From assembly GCA_016713735.1 (NCBI GenBank), contig JADJOP010000013.1:186001-250000 (forward strand): a stretch of DNA of 64,000 nucleotides, written 5' to 3'. The position numbers were made by a program, and so were the translations under genes. The notes beneath the pieces were generated by a model that saw only the letters and a list, made by a program, of their open reading frames with translations, had not been told where the DNA came from and did not search any database. The stretch comes from Bryobacterales bacterium (GTDB lineage Bacteria; Acidobacteriota; Terriglobia; Bryobacterales; Bryobacteraceae). Below, piece after piece: positions 40,335 through 55,073 of this stretch (position 1 is its first letter; every line of letters begins with the position of its first letter).

Positions 40335-41066
40335 CGGGCAGCCCGGCTTCGGCCAGCTTCGGTAACAGCGCCGCCATTGCCGTCCAACTCACCGTCGCCA
40401 GCACATAGGCGATGCCGAAGCGCACCAGCATGCTCAGCGTCTCCATCACCATCGACGAGAAAGCGGGCACCCACTTGATCAGCCACCACGGCACGAGCAG
40501 GCCGAGCACGGCCAGCACGATGCCCGCCGCCCAATAGCCGGGCCGCTTCCAGACGCTCGCCGCCGAATCGATGCTCCCCGCCAGCCGCGCCGCGATGGGA
40601 TGCAGGGCGAGCGCGATCAGCACAAACACAATGCGTACAAACCACGCGTACGCCCCTTCAAGCGACGCTGGCTTGGTCGGCGACTGCGAGGAGAACGTGA
40701 GCGCGCTCGCCGCCCACTGCGTGGCCTGAGCCGAATAGGCGCTCGCCAAATCCCAAGCGAGCAGCAGCGCCACAGCCACCATCGAATAGAGCGCCAGCTT
40801 CGGCAGCCGCGCCCGCGTGCTAGCGAAGGCTTCGCCGAGGCGCATCGGCCGGAACGCCGCCAGCCCGCTGCCGTGCAACAGCGCCGACAGCGCAAACAGA
40901 ACCAGCGCCAGCGCCACCAGCATCACCACCGCCAGCGCCGAGCCCACGCCCATCCCTAACCAGAACCACGCCAACACAAGCAACACCACGTTGCCCACCA
41001 GTTGCAGCGCGAGCACCTCCCACCGCGTAAGCGCATCCGTGAAGGCGGCAATCAGTAACCGAAACA

Positions 41067-41067
<1 letters not shown>
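40297..41067 (-). CDS. Polytopic membrane protein after the alpha-2-macroglobulin gene
   Basis: 256 residues with about six helices (LQLVGNVVLLVLAWFWLGMG; AVVMLVALALVLFALSALL; LALYSMVAVALLLAWDLA and others). No family recognised. Its ATG shares one base with the alpha-2-macroglobulin stop (TAATG), so the two are translationally coupled. It may anchor or assist the exported macroglobulin; that is inferred from coupling only. Confidence 0.75.
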
Positions 41068-45668
<4,601 letters not shown>

Positions 45669-46403
45669 TCAGGTTGTCTCTTCGAGCAGGTTCCAGCGGA
45701 AAACACCGAGGAAGTTGGGGTTGCCTTCGAGCGGCCGCCATTCGGGCGCGGGATGTTGGAGCAGTTGCGCGACGGTGGGGCGGCGCACCTCGCCCGGCTC
45801 GGCAGGCGCGCCGGGCGGACGGCTCGGGCCGGTGTGGTAGACGGCGAAGGGTCCGCGGTCGTCCTCCATGCGGCTGGGGCCGAGGAAGACCATGCAGTGA
45901 TACGGTGAGCGTGCGCCGAGTTGTTCATAGAAGAGCAGGTCCCCTGGTTCTGCCTGCTGGATGTCACGCGTACGCGGGTGGGCATTGTGGCGCATTAAAG
46001 TTTGCGCGTCGGCGAACTCGGCGACATCGCCATGCGCGGCCGAGGTGCGGAAGAGGCGCGGACCATGTGGCGTGCTGCGTGGATACTCGAAGCGCTTCAC
46101 GCGCCCGGCGGGCGGCAGAAACGGCAGCGCGAGCGAGCGCGCCCAGGGGATGTCGTGGCGCCGCAGCGCTTCGGCGAAGCAGAAGCGGAGCAGCCCGGCG
46201 CAGTCGTTGACGGCGCGCGGCAGGGCGGCGGTTTCGCGCGCATACATCGCTTCAGCGAGGAAGGTGAACCAGGAGGTGAAAGCCCGCCGGTCGCCAGGGT
46301 CGTCGAGGAAGAGGGCGGAGGCAGGGGCGCTTGCGGCGCCGGGTTGGGGCGCGCGCCGGCATGCAGCGCAGCCCAGTGCCGCAAGCAAAGCTCTCCTCCG
46401 CAT
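45669..46403 (-). CDS. DUF1175 family protein (YfaT-like), putative lipoprotein
   Basis: About 244 residues from ATG 46403 (MRRRALLAALGCAACRRAP), which has a lipobox LALGC-like pattern (AALGC); the longer in-frame start upstream is Pro/Arg-rich and unlikely. Conserved features: RAVNDCAGLLRFCFAEALRR, QQAEPGDLLFYEQ, YHCMVFLGPSRMEDD. The Cys and His arrangement is reminiscent of NlpC/P60-like amidases, but activity is not shown. The stop abuts the macroglobulin ATG, matching the yfaT-yfaS arrangement known in E. coli. Confidence 0.8.
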   Translation of the reverse strand: MRRRALLAALGCAACRRAPQPGAASAPASALFLDDPGDRRAFTSWFTFLAEAMYARETAALPRAVNDCAGLLRFCFAEALRRHDIPWARSLALPFLPPAGRVKRFEYPRSTPHGPRLFRTSAAHGDVAEFADAQTLMRHNAHPRTRDIQQAEPGDLLFYEQLGARSPYHCMVFLGPSRMEDDRGPFAVYHTGPSRPPGAPAEPGEVRRPTVAQLLQHPAPEWRPLEGNPNFLGVFRWNLLEETT

Positions 46404-46648
46404 CAGAACATCACTATAGCGTGCACCCGCGCCGCACGGGTGGCCCCGCATGGGCCTGCGGCGAGCCGCGCAGACCGCGAGGTAAGGCCACGCGCCCCGC
46501 CGGTTCAACGGCGCGGAGGAACGGCCGGCCGCGCCCGGCGGCGGCCAAGCTCGCAACGTGACTTGCATCACTTGCAACTGATTTGCTGATTGCTGTATCC
46601 TGACGATCAGAAACCAAGGCGGTTTGATTCCGCCCAGTGAGGTAACGG
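46404..46648. promoter_or_regulatory. Divergent promoter region between the DUF1175 operon and the siderophore receptor
   Basis: About 245 bases. Near 46556-46600 an AT-richer stretch holds two CTTGCA-type direct repeats (GACTTGCATCACTTGCAACTG) about ten bases apart, then TTGCTG and a possible -10 TGTATC. This suggests a regulator site before the receptor gene; a Fur box could not be recognised. Confidence 0.4.
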
Positions 46649-49002
46649 ATGAGCAGATTCAGCAAGGCATTTCCCGGCGGCTTGGTGCGCACCTTGGCGG
46701 TGGTCCTGTGGCTCGGCACGGCAGCCTTCGCCGCCACGCCCGCCCCGGCGCCGCCGCCCGCGGAGGAAATCATTGGAACCTTGCAGGATACGCCGGCGGA
46801 GGCGTTCCGTACGCGCGTGTCACGGCGCTGCTGGACGCTCACAGGGCGTCACCGCGGTGACGGGAGCGAGCGGGGCATTCACAATTTCCCTGCCCGTAGG
46901 TCAGTATGAGCTCGTGGTGAGAGCCGAGGGCTTCGAGGAATCACGCACCGCGCTGACCGTGAGCGGGGAGCGGGCGACGGCGCCACTGAGCCTAATCTTG
47001 CAACTGGCCGGACAACGGCAGGTGATCGAAGTGACCGAGTCCATGAACTACCAGGCCGTGGTGAGCAGCGCCATCAAGGCTCCCACGCCGCTGCAGGACG
47101 TGCCGCAGGCCATCTCCGTGGTGTCGCGCGATTTGATCCGCGACCAGTCGATGCAGAGCATGGCCGACGTGGTGCGTTACGTGCCTGGCATCACGATGGC
47201 CCAAGGCGAAGGCCACCGCGACGCGCCGGTCATCCGCGGCAACGTAACCACGTCGGACTTCTATGTGAACGGCGTGCGCGACGACGTGCAGTATTACCGC
47301 GATCTCTATAACGTCGAGCGCGTTGAGGCCGTGAAGGGCGCAAACGCCATGACGTTCGGCCGCGGCGGCGGCGGCGGCGTGATCAACCGCGTCACCAAAC
47401 AGGCTGAGTTCCAACCGCTCCGCGAGGTGAGCCTGCAGGGCGGTTCCTTCGGCAACAAGCGCTTCAGCGCCGACGCCGGGCACAATTTCGGCGACCGTGC
47501 GGCCATCCGCCTCAACGGAGTATATGAGAATTCCAACAGCTTCCGTCATGAAGTGAATGTGGAGCGCTACGGTGTGGCCCCCAGCCTCACATTGCAACTC
47601 GGCAGCAGGACGCAACTCCGCGCCAGCTACGAATACTTCAACGACCAGCGCACTGTGGATCGCGGCGTCCCGTCTCTAGCCGGCGCACCGTCGCCGGCCC
47701 ACCGGTCGACCTTCTTCGGCAATCCCGGCGACAGCCTCTCCCGTGCCGCTGTGCACCTTGGTTCGTTGACGTTGGAACACCAGGCCGGCACATGGAACCT
47801 CCGGAACGCAACGCTCGCGGGCGACTACGACAAGCACTACGGCAACGTCTTCCCCCGGAGCGCTCAATGCAAACACGATGCAGGTGTCGCCTGGATACGA
47901 CAACGGCACCGTGCGCCGCAACCTCTTCAACCAGACCGACGCCACCACGCTCGTCTCAGCCTGGGGCATCCGCCACACGCTGCTCATCGGCAGCGAGTTC
48001 GGCCGCCAGCGGTCCACCAATTTGCGCCAAACTGCCTACTTCAACGGCAACGCGACCAGCGTTCTGGTTCCCTTCACAGACCCGCTCTATCGAACCCCGG
48101 CGGCGTTCAGGCCGAGCGCCACAGACGCCCACAACACCCCCCAGGTGAACATCGCCGCCGTGTTCCTACAGGATCAGATGGAGTTTGGCCGCCACCTGCA
48201 ACTGGTGGCCGGCCTGCGCTACGACTACTTCGACATGAACTTCCGCAACCTGCGCAACAACCAGCAACTGGAGAGCAACGACCACATGGTGTCGCCGCGC
48301 CTGGGCGTGGTGGTGAAGCCGGTGGCGCCGCTTTCGCTCTACGGCAGCTACAGCGTGGCTTACCTGCCCAACTCAGGCGACCAGTTCGCCTCGCTCACGG
48401 CCACCTCACGCACGCTGAAGCCGGAGCGGTTCAACAACTACGAGACCGGAGCGAAGATGGAGGTGAACCGGCGGCTGTCGCTGACGGCCGCGCTCTACCG
48501 GTTGGACCGCACGAACACGACGGCGCGCGACCCGAACAACCCGGCGCTGATTGTGCAAACCGGCAGCCAGAGGACCAACGGGTTCGAGTTCGGCGTTAAC
48601 GGCAACCTGACGTCGAAATGGATGATCGTGGGCGGTTACGCCAAACAGGATGCCTTCATCAGCAGCGCCACGACGGGGGCGCCGCTGGGGGCCAAGGCGG
48701 CCATCGTTCCAAGCGGCAATCTCTCGCTGTGGAACCACTACCGGCTGCTGCCGCGCGTGAGCGTGGGGCTCGGGCTTATCCGCCAGAGCTCGATGTTTGC
48801 CGGCATCGACAACGTCGTCAAGCTGCCGGGCTTCACGCGCGCCGATGGGGGCGTGTTCCTCGACATCACCGAGCGGGTGCGGCTGCAGGCCAACGTGGAG
48901 AACTTCACGAACACGCGCTACTACCCGACGGCGCACAGCAACAACAACATTACGCCCGGTTCGCCGGCAGCGGCGCGGTTTGGTTTGGTGGCGCGGTTCT
49001 AG
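46649..49002 (+). CDS. TonB-dependent siderophore receptor (frame broken at two or more places)
   Basis: About 785 codons. The start MSRFSKAFPGGLVRTLAVVL is a signal peptide. A carboxypeptidase-like regulatory domain follows (FTISLPVGQYELVVRAEGFE), then a siderophore-type plug (SAIKAPTPLQDVPQAISVVS; DVVRYVPGITMAQGEGHRDA; RVEAVKGANAMTFGRGGGGG) and a barrel ending AAARFGLVARF. The plug phrases match catecholate or ferrichrome-type receptors. Frame changes lie between 46790 and 46860 and near 47870. It stands alone, without a transporter or regulator gene beside it. Confidence 0.85.
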
Positions 49003-49050
49003 CCGCGCTGGCCGCGTTGCCGGACGCGTAGATGCTACCCTCATAAGTAC

Positions 49051-49467
49051 ATGGCGACTTTGGCAGGCGGAGCTTCGGCTCTGGCGACGATCAACAAATG
49101 GGGCCCCGCTGTGGCGTTGGGCTGGCTGATTCCCGGCGGCGGGCATTTCCTGCTCGGCAAGCGGCTGCGCGGCGCGCTGCTGTTTGGCTGCGTAACGATC
49201 TCGTTTGCCGTCGGCATGCTCATGCGCGGCTACCTGTTTGAGTGGCAGACGGGCGACCTGTTCACCACCCTCATCTACTGCGGCGGCTACATCGCCAACC
49301 TGGCGAGCGGCATCCCTTATCTGTTCGCGCGCTGGTTGGGCTACAGTGAACCGGACATGGCCGGGCACGTGATCGACTACGGCACGAAGTTCCTGGTGTG
49401 CGCCGGGTTGATGAACATCCTGGGCATGGTGGACGCCTTCGAAATCGCCACGGGGAAAAAGGACTGA
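49051..49467 (+). CDS. Small membrane protein, DUF6677/TM2-like
   Basis: 138 residues with three to four helices. GWLIPGGGHFLLGKRLRGAL resembles the glycine-rich turn of TM2/DUF6677 membrane proteins. Function unknown. It begins 48 bases after the receptor stop and is followed within 4 bases by another small membrane protein, so a small operon of three genes (49051-50362) is likely. Confidence 0.65.
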   Translation: MATLAGGASALATINKWGPAVALGWLIPGGGHFLLGKRLRGALLFGCVTISFAVGMLMRGYLFEWQTGDLFTTLIYCGGYIANLASGIPYLFARWLGYSEPDMAGHVIDYGTKFLVCAGLMNILGMVDAFEIATGKKD

Positions 49468-49471
49468 CGCC

Positions 49472-49657
49472 ATGCCGAAGATGGGCCTCTCACACCTGGA
49501 AACGACGCTGCTCATGGCGCTGATGATCAGCGTGGTGCTGGGCATGACGACGAAGAAGACCAAGGACGAGCAGCTGCGCTACGGGCTGAAGTGTTTCGGC
49601 TATTTCGTGGGCACGGTGTTCGGGCTGGGCTGGTTGATGTACCTGGGCCACGGCTGA
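49472..49657 (+). CDS. 61-residue membrane protein
   Basis: MPKMGLSHLETTLLMALMIS begins a first hydrophobic helix; a second is FGYFVGTVFGLGWLMYLGHG. A short charged loop (KKTKDEQLRYG) separates them. No family recognised; the context between two genes in tight spacing supports translation. Confidence 0.6.
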   Translation: MPKMGLSHLETTLLMALMISVVLGMTTKKTKDEQLRYGLKCFGYFVGTVFGLGWLMYLGHG

Positions 49658-49663
49658 GCGGGC

Positions 49664-50362
49664 GTGTTCGACCTCACCAATCTGGAAGGTCAAGTGGACC
49701 ACCTGTCGCGGGACACGCGATACCGTGTGCTGCAGCCGTTCGTGGACTCGAACGGGTCGGCGCATGAGGCTGGCGAAGAGTTCCTCTACCATGGTCCGCA
49801 CGTGAACCTCATCGACAAGCGCATGAAGCTGCGCGTGGAGCAGAACGGCCAGCGCACGGAGTGGGTGTTTGAGTTCGCCACCGGCGATGGCCCGCGGCCG
49901 GGCAATCTGAAGCGCTACTTCGAAGAGATTCCCTACGAGAGCCTGCCGCTGGCGGTGCGCGAAGCCGAGCGCGCGGCCGAACAGGCGCGGCGCGAGGCCG
50001 AGGAAGCACGCCGCGACGCCGCGCGGACCCCGGATCCGGCGCCGGCCTCGCCGGGCAAAGCTCCGTTGGAAGAGGTGTACGCGGCGGCGCTGGCGGGCGA
50101 CTTCGAGCGCGCCGAGGCGCTGTTGAAGATCATCGACGATGGCAGGATGCTCGGCGACTACCACTTCGAGAAGTTAGGCAGTTGGCTCCTCGATGCGGTC
50201 GGGTCGGCTGGATCGAAACGGTCGCCGGCAGCGCGCTGGCTGGCGCAAAAGGCGGTGGACCAGTGGTGGTCCTGGGCCGCGGGCTCCACCAGCGGCGGCG
50301 AAGGCGCGGCGCGCTCCTACGAAGTGAAGCAGATTGAGAAGCGGTTGAAGGACTACTTGTAG
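49664..50362 (+). CDS. DUF3601-like protein with C-terminal helical region
   Basis: 232 residues from GTG 49664. The N-terminal part (LSRDTRYRVLQPFVDSNGSA; EAGEEFLYHGPHVNLIDKRM) has the beta pattern of DUF3601, though the match is by eye. A charged coiled-coil stretch (REAERAAEQARREAEEARRD) follows, then a Pro-rich linker and a helical C-terminus. Cytoplasmic; function unknown. Confidence 0.6.
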   Translation: MFDLTNLEGQVDHLSRDTRYRVLQPFVDSNGSAHEAGEEFLYHGPHVNLIDKRMKLRVEQNGQRTEWVFEFATGDGPRPGNLKRYFEEIPYESLPLAVREAERAAEQARREAEEARRDAARTPDPAPASPGKAPLEEVYAAALAGDFERAEALLKIIDDGRMLGDYHFEKLGSWLLDAVGSAGSKRSPAARWLAQKAVDQWWSWAAGSTSGGEGAARSYEVKQIEKRLKDYL

Positions 50363-50570
50363 CGCGCGGCGGCGCGGCTCACGGCTGACCGGGCTTAGCC
50401 CGAACATTTCACCAAGCGGCAGCAACGGGTTCGAAGGACTGGTGAGAGGCCTGAAGGCGGGGCCAGCAGGATCTGAGGACAGCCGGCGCGGGAGTTTTCC
50501 GGCCGCTGTGTGGCTGCGGAGGATGCGAGTGTGGCACGAGAGGCGATTTCAGACACAGGAATCCGATTCA

Positions 50571-52082
50571 GTCAAAATTCCAAATCGTGAAGTTGATTGT
50601 TTGCAGCGCCGATTTTGCCCTTCAGCAGCGCATCGCCGCCCAGGCGTGGGCAAACAGCCCCTGCCAGGCGTAGCCGCTGGACATCGATACCAGCACACGT
50701 CGCACACTGAAGCGGATGCGCGCACCGATTTTGAGCAGGCGCAGCCGGATGGTTTGCACCTGCGCACGCGCCATTTCGGTGCCCGTCAGCGCCAGTCTGC
50801 GAAAGGCCTCCACCAACACATAGGCCATCGCCGACAGATACAGCCGCAGTTGGTTGGCGCGCATGGTTTCGGCGCTCATCCGTCCGGCGAACAGGCTCAT
50901 CTGCTCCTTAATGCGGTTCTCCATCTCCCCGCGAGCGCAGTAGAGTTGCTCGTACAACTCGCGCGGCTTCCACTCGGCGGCGCTCAGCGAAGTCACCACG
51001 TAGCGCGGATTCTCCTTGCCCTCGATCCGCTCAGCCTTAGCCACCACGCGCCGCCTCCGTGACCAACTCTTGCGCGTGCGATAGCCGAACCCGGTGAACA
51101 CTCGCGCCGGTTTGCCCGTGCGCTTGGACTCGGCTGCAGCCTTGCGCATCGCCTTGCTACTGAGCTGGCGCAGTCGCTCGTTTCGCGCCAGGCCGAAGAC
51201 GTAGTCCACCTGGTGGTCCTCGCACCAGCGCATCAACTCTTCCCGGCAGAAGCCGGAATCGGCGCGCAGTACGATCCGCACTTTGCTCCAACGCTCACGG
51301 ATCTGGGCGACGATGCGCCGGATCTCCTCCAGGCTTCCCGCGCTGGCATCCTGGTTGGCCTCGCGCAAGCGTGCGCACAGCAGTTGATCGCCGCAGAAGA
51401 TATACAGCGGCAGGTAGCAATAGTGGTCGTAGTAGCCGTGGAAGAAGCGGCCTTCCTGGCGGCCATGCAGCGGCGTGTCGGTGGCGTCCAGGTCGATGAT
51501 GATCTTCTCTGGTGCGTCAGACTGCGATTCCAGAAACAGATTCACCAGTAGCCGGTCGATGGCTTCGTTGTCATAGCGGATCTTCTTGTAGCGCTCGGCC
51601 GGTGTGGCTGTTGCGGTCGTGCGTTCCAGCCGGCACAGTGTGCTCTTGCTGGCCAGGGCCGATTCCGGCTCTCGCTTGCCGGCCAGCAGGTTCATCAAGG
51701 GATCGCGGCGAAGCTGGTCGTGATCGTTGAGATCTTCATAGCCCAAAGCGAGGCCATAAACGCGTTGGGCCAGCATCTGTTCGACGCCGTGCTCGATGCG
51801 TTCTTGCGAGCGGAAGTCGGTGAAGCAGGCTGCCAGGCGCGGCAAAAGATGGATGCGGTGCTCGGTCTGCCGCAGCAGAACCGCTCCCCCATCGCTGGTC
51901 AGCGCGCCGCCGTCGAAGTCTGCCACGACCGAACGGCAAAAATGAGCTGCAAACTCAAAGCTGGCTTGGCTACACTCTGTCATAGCGAAGGCCTCCTCCT
52001 GTCTGGCGCTAACTGCTGTGTGGAAACTCAGTTATGCCTCAAGAGAAGGCCTTTTGCTATAGGGACGGTGAAATTTTCGGGC
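50571..52082 (-). mobile_element. IS1380-family insertion sequence
   Basis: About 1.5 kb around one intact transposase gene. Candidate terminal sequences are imperfect inverted repeats: TCAAAATTCCAAATCG at the left and, read inward from the right, CCGAAAATTTCACCGT. They share the AAAATT core only, and no target duplication was found, so borders are approximate. Confidence 0.7.
50622..51983 (-). CDS. IS1380-family transposase
   Basis: 453 residues, full length for the family. DDE residues sit in IIIDLDATDTPLHG (first Asp), IVLRADSGFCREEL (second Asp) and YCARGEMENRIKEQ (Glu in a YREK-like helix). The N-terminal DGGALTSDGGAVLLR and LALGYEDLNDHDQLRRDP are typical. No internal stop, so the element may be active. 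Confidence 0.93.
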   Translation of the reverse strand: MTECSQASFEFAAHFCRSVVADFDGGALTSDGGAVLLRQTEHRIHLLPRLAACFTDFRSQERIEHGVEQMLAQRVYGLALGYEDLNDHDQLRRDPLMNLLAGKREPESALASKSTLCRLERTTATATPAERYKKIRYDNEAIDRLLVNLFLESQSDAPEKIIIDLDATDTPLHGRQEGRFFHGYYDHYCYLPLYIFCGDQLLCARLREANQDASAGSLEEIRRIVAQIRERWSKVRIVLRADSGFCREELMRWCEDHQVDYVFGLARNERLRQLSSKAMRKAAAESKRTGKPARVFTGFGYRTRKSWSRRRRVVAKAERIEGKENPRYVVTSLSAAEWKPRELYEQLYCARGEMENRIKEQMSLFAGRMSAETMRANQLRLYLSAMAYVLVEAFRRLALTGTEMARAQVQTIRLRLLKIGARIRFSVRRVLVSMSSGYAWQGLFAHAWAAMRC

Positions 52083-53067
52083 TAGCGCCGGCGGCCGGTT
52101 TCGCATCGGCGGGCTTGGGCGGAATGCAGTTGCCCGAGCAGACCGTCTCGCTGATCTTCTTCGGACTGCCGAGCGCACCGTTTTCGGAGTTGGTGTGGCG
52201 CACGGAGAGAGTCTCCACGAAGCCGCCGCCTGGGTTCACGTTCTTCTCGATAATCTGCTGCTCCTGCAGCTTGGGCCCCTTGGAGTAGTCGGCGGCAACG
52301 CGGCCGGCCGAAGTGGTGCCATAGACATCGACCACCTGCACTTGGCTGCCGTCGGGGCGCACCGTCGTGGTCACCACGCGCTGGCCCATCAACTCCATCC
52401 GGCCGGTCATGGCGTTGGCGTACTGCGTCACGTTCTGCGTGGTGGTGGAGCCGCTTTGCGTGACGCTCACCACCTCGCGCGCGGCGGTGGAGAAGCTGCC
52501 GTTGGAATCCTTGCGGTAAATGGTGGTGTCGGTATCGACGCGCTGGCCGTCTTTGCGGCTGACGGTCTGCTGGCGCTCCACCGGTTCCAGACCGCCGTTG
52601 AGGGTGACTCGCTCGACGAGGGTCTGCGCGGTGGACTGCGCGCCGGAGTCGCTGGTGACGGTTTGGGCGCGTTCGGTGAGCGAAAGGCGGCCATTGAGGT
52701 CGGAGCGGTAGATGGCCGTGGAGACCTCCGAACCGCCGTCGCGCTTGCGTTCGGTGATCACCTGCTTTTCGGTGGAAACGGGGCGGCCGTTTTCGTCATA
52801 AGCCTTGACGATGCGTTCCACCACCTTGCCGTCGGGGCCTTCGCTGACCACCTTCTCCTCCACCGTTTCGGCGGGCACGGCGCGGCCGTTCACCGATTGC
52901 GTGGTGCGGACGTTGGCCGAAGCGCCGGGCGTGGCCGAGATGCCCGATTGCGAGGCGAGCACGCGGCGGCCGTTGAGGTCGTAGGTGTAGGTGCCGACCG
53001 TAGCCGAGGACTGAGCCGCGGCGAGTCCGGCGGCGAGCAGGTATAGAGAGAGTCCACGCGCAATCAT
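52057..53067 (-). CDS. Exported repeat-rich protein whose C-terminus runs into the IS1380 end
   Basis: 336 residues. Signal peptide MIARGLSLYLLAAGLAAAQ, then about six to eight loose beta repeats with D-x-NGR turns (YDLNGRRVLA, YDENGRPVST, SDLNGRLSLT, KDSNGSFSTA), recalling YD/RHS-type repeats but without the full consensus. The last codons (SPKISPSL) coincide with the presumed right end of the IS, so the original C-terminus was probably lost and replaced. Function unknown; likely periplasmic or surface-exposed. Confidence 0.7.
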   Translation of the reverse strand: MIARGLSLYLLAAGLAAAQSSATVGTYTYDLNGRRVLASQSGISATPGASANVRTTQSVNGRAVPAETVEEKVVSEGPDGKVVERIVKAYDENGRPVSTEKQVITERKRDGGSEVSTAIYRSDLNGRLSLTERAQTVTSDSGAQSTAQTLVERVTLNGGLEPVERQQTVSRKDGQRVDTDTTIYRKDSNGSFSTAAREVVSVTQSGSTTTQNVTQYANAMTGRMELMGQRVVTTTVRPDGSQVQVVDVYGTTSAGRVAADYSKGPKLQEQQIIEKNVNPGGGFVETLSVRHTNSENGALGSPKKISETVCSGNCIPPKPADAKPAAGASPKISPSL

Positions 53068-53217
53068 ACCTCCAGCGTAAGGCGAGCGCCGCGCCGGATC
53101 AATGAGGGGAAGACCCGAGGGCGTGGCCCCCGGGTCTAAGTGGGCGGTGCGGTCAAGTCTAGGAGGGGCGGGACGACAGTGTGCGGGGGCGGCTCCGTAT
53201 AATGGTTAGATACGCGC

Positions 53218-54540
53218 ATGAGGACCTTCTACATCGAGACGTTCGGGTGCCAGATGAACGTCCACGATTCGGAAAAGGTGATTGGCACGCTGAACCAGCA
53301 GGGCTACTCGCAGGTGGAGACGCCGGAGGAAGCCGAGCTGGTGCTGTACAACACGTGCTCGATCCGCGATAAGGCGGAGCAGAAGGTCTTTCACCGGCTG
53401 GACCAGTTCAAGAAAGCGGCCGGGAAGAACGGGAAAGTGTATGGCGTGCTGGGGTGCGTGGCGCAGCAGGAAGGCGAGCGGATTTTTGACCGCGCGCCGC
53501 ATGTGTCGCTGGTGGTGGGCTCGGCGAGCTACACGAAGCTGCCTGAGCTGCTGGTGCAGATCGAGTCGGGCGAGCGGCGGGTGACGGGGTTGTCGCTCGA
53601 TACGGAAGACACATTCGAGACGGCGTACACGCGGCGGGATAACCCGAACAAGGCCTACATCACGATCATCGAGGGCTGCGACAAGGCGTGCGCGTATTGC
53701 GTGGTGCCGATGACGAGGGGGCCGGAGCGGAGCCGGACGTCGGAGTCGGTGTTGGAGGAGGCGCGGAAGATCGCGGCCGATGGCTACACGGAGATCCAAC
53801 TGCTGGGGCAGAATGTGAACTCGTACCGCGATCCGTCGCCGGCGGGGATGAACTTCGCGCAGTTGATGAACGCGGTGGGACAGGTGCCGTGTCTGCGGCG
53901 TGTGCGGTTCACGACGTCGCATCCGCGGGCCTTCACGAAGGACATTATCGACGCGATGGATGAGAACCCGGTGTTGTGCAATCATGTGCACCTGCCGGTG
54001 CAGTCGGGTTCGGACCGCGTGCTGCACGCCATGCAGCGGCTCTATACGCGCGATGAGTATCTGCGGCGGATCGAGTGGATGAAGAACTCGCGGCGGAACA
54101 TTGCGATCACGACGGACATCATTGTGGGCTTCTGCGGGGAGACGGACGAGGACTTTGAGCAGACGCTGCGGCTGATCGAGGAGGTCGAGTATGACTCGAT
54201 GTTCAGCTTCAAGTATTCGCAGCGGCCGAACACGCCGGCGCTGGGGCTGACCGAGCATGTGCCGGAGGAAGAAAAGAGCCGGCGGCTGACGATTTTGCAG
54301 GAGAAGCAGCGCGGCATTCAGATGCGGCGCAACGCGGAGTATATTGGCGAACGGCACGAGGTGATGGTGGAGTATTTCAACCAGGCGACCGGGCAGTGGG
54401 TCGGCAGGACGGCGCAGAACAAGACGCTGAACTTCACGCTTGGTGAGGGCATGGCGGAGCCACGGGCGGGCGAGTACCGGGATGTGGTGGTGACGCGGTC
54501 GGGTCCGAACTCGCTGGCGGGGGAGGCGGTGCGTGTTTGA
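53218..54540 (+). CDS. miaB: tRNA-2-methylthio-N6-dimethylallyladenosine synthase MiaB
   Basis: 440 residues. N-terminal UPF0004 domain with cluster ligands Cys11 (FGCQMN), Cys47 (NTCSIR) and Cys80 (LGCVAQ), radical SAM motif Cys154-Cys158-Cys161 (CDKACAYC), and C-terminal TRAM domain (ERHEVMVEYFNQATGQWVGR). It adds the methylthio group to i6A37 of tRNAs. Intact. DUF151 follows 35 bases later. Confidence 0.95.
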   Translation: MRTFYIETFGCQMNVHDSEKVIGTLNQQGYSQVETPEEAELVLYNTCSIRDKAEQKVFHRLDQFKKAAGKNGKVYGVLGCVAQQEGERIFDRAPHVSLVVGSASYTKLPELLVQIESGERRVTGLSLDTEDTFETAYTRRDNPNKAYITIIEGCDKACAYCVVPMTRGPERSRTSESVLEEARKIAADGYTEIQLLGQNVNSYRDPSPAGMNFAQLMNAVGQVPCLRRVRFTTSHPRAFTKDIIDAMDENPVLCNHVHLPVQSGSDRVLHAMQRLYTRDEYLRRIEWMKNSRRNIAITTDIIVGFCGETDEDFEQTLRLIEEVEYDSMFSFKYSQRPNTPALGLTEHVPEEEKSRRLTILQEKQRGIQMRRNAEYIGERHEVMVEYFNQATGQWVGRTAQNKTLNFTLGEGMAEPRAGEYRDVVVTRSGPNSLAGEAVRV

Positions 54541-54575
54541 GGGGTTTGTTCTAATGAGAAAGGAAGGGAGGCGCC

Positions 54576-55061
54576 ATGGAAGTTGAGATGAAGATTCGCG
54601 GTCTGATGATGGACCCGGTGACCAACATGCCGATCGTGATTCTAAAGGACACGGGTGGCACCTCTATTCTGCCGATTTGGGTGGGCGTATACGAGGCCAA
54701 TGCGATTGCGCTGGAGATTGAGAAGGTGGTGACGCCGCGGCCGATGACGCATGACCTGATCAAGACGCTGCTGACGGGGCTGCACACGGGGGTGCGGAAG
54801 ATCGTGGTGAACGAGTTGAAGGACGACACGTTCTATGCGGTGATCTGGCTGGAGCGCGAGGGGAAGTTGATTTCGGTGGATTCGCGGCCGTCGGATGCGC
54901 TGGCGATTGCGCTGCGGCTGGATTGCCCGATTTATGTGGACGATTCGGTGTTGCAGAACTCGAAGATGGCGAACACGATTGCCGACCGGGTGAACAATGA
55001 GGAGCTGCGGCGGTGGCTGGAGAACCTCAACGATGAGGACTTGGGCCGGTACAAAATGTGA
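54576..55061 (+). CDS. DUF151 bifunctional nuclease family protein
   Basis: 161 residues. Core DPVTNMPIVILKDTGGTSIL, LPIWVGVYEANAIALEIEKV and VDSRPSDALAIALRLDCPIY define the DUF151/BFN family, for which RNase and DNase activity has been described in some members. GGGAGG lies six bases before the ATG. Intact. Often found near tRNA-modification or energy genes; here it follows miaB. Confidence 0.9.
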   Translation: MEVEMKIRGLMMDPVTNMPIVILKDTGGTSILPIWVGVYEANAIALEIEKVVTPRPMTHDLIKTLLTGLHTGVRKIVVNELKDDTFYAVIWLEREGKLISVDSRPSDALAIALRLDCPIYVDDSVLQNSKMANTIADRVNNEELRRWLENLNDEDLGRYKM

Positions 55062-55073
55062 TGGCGCTCGCCG

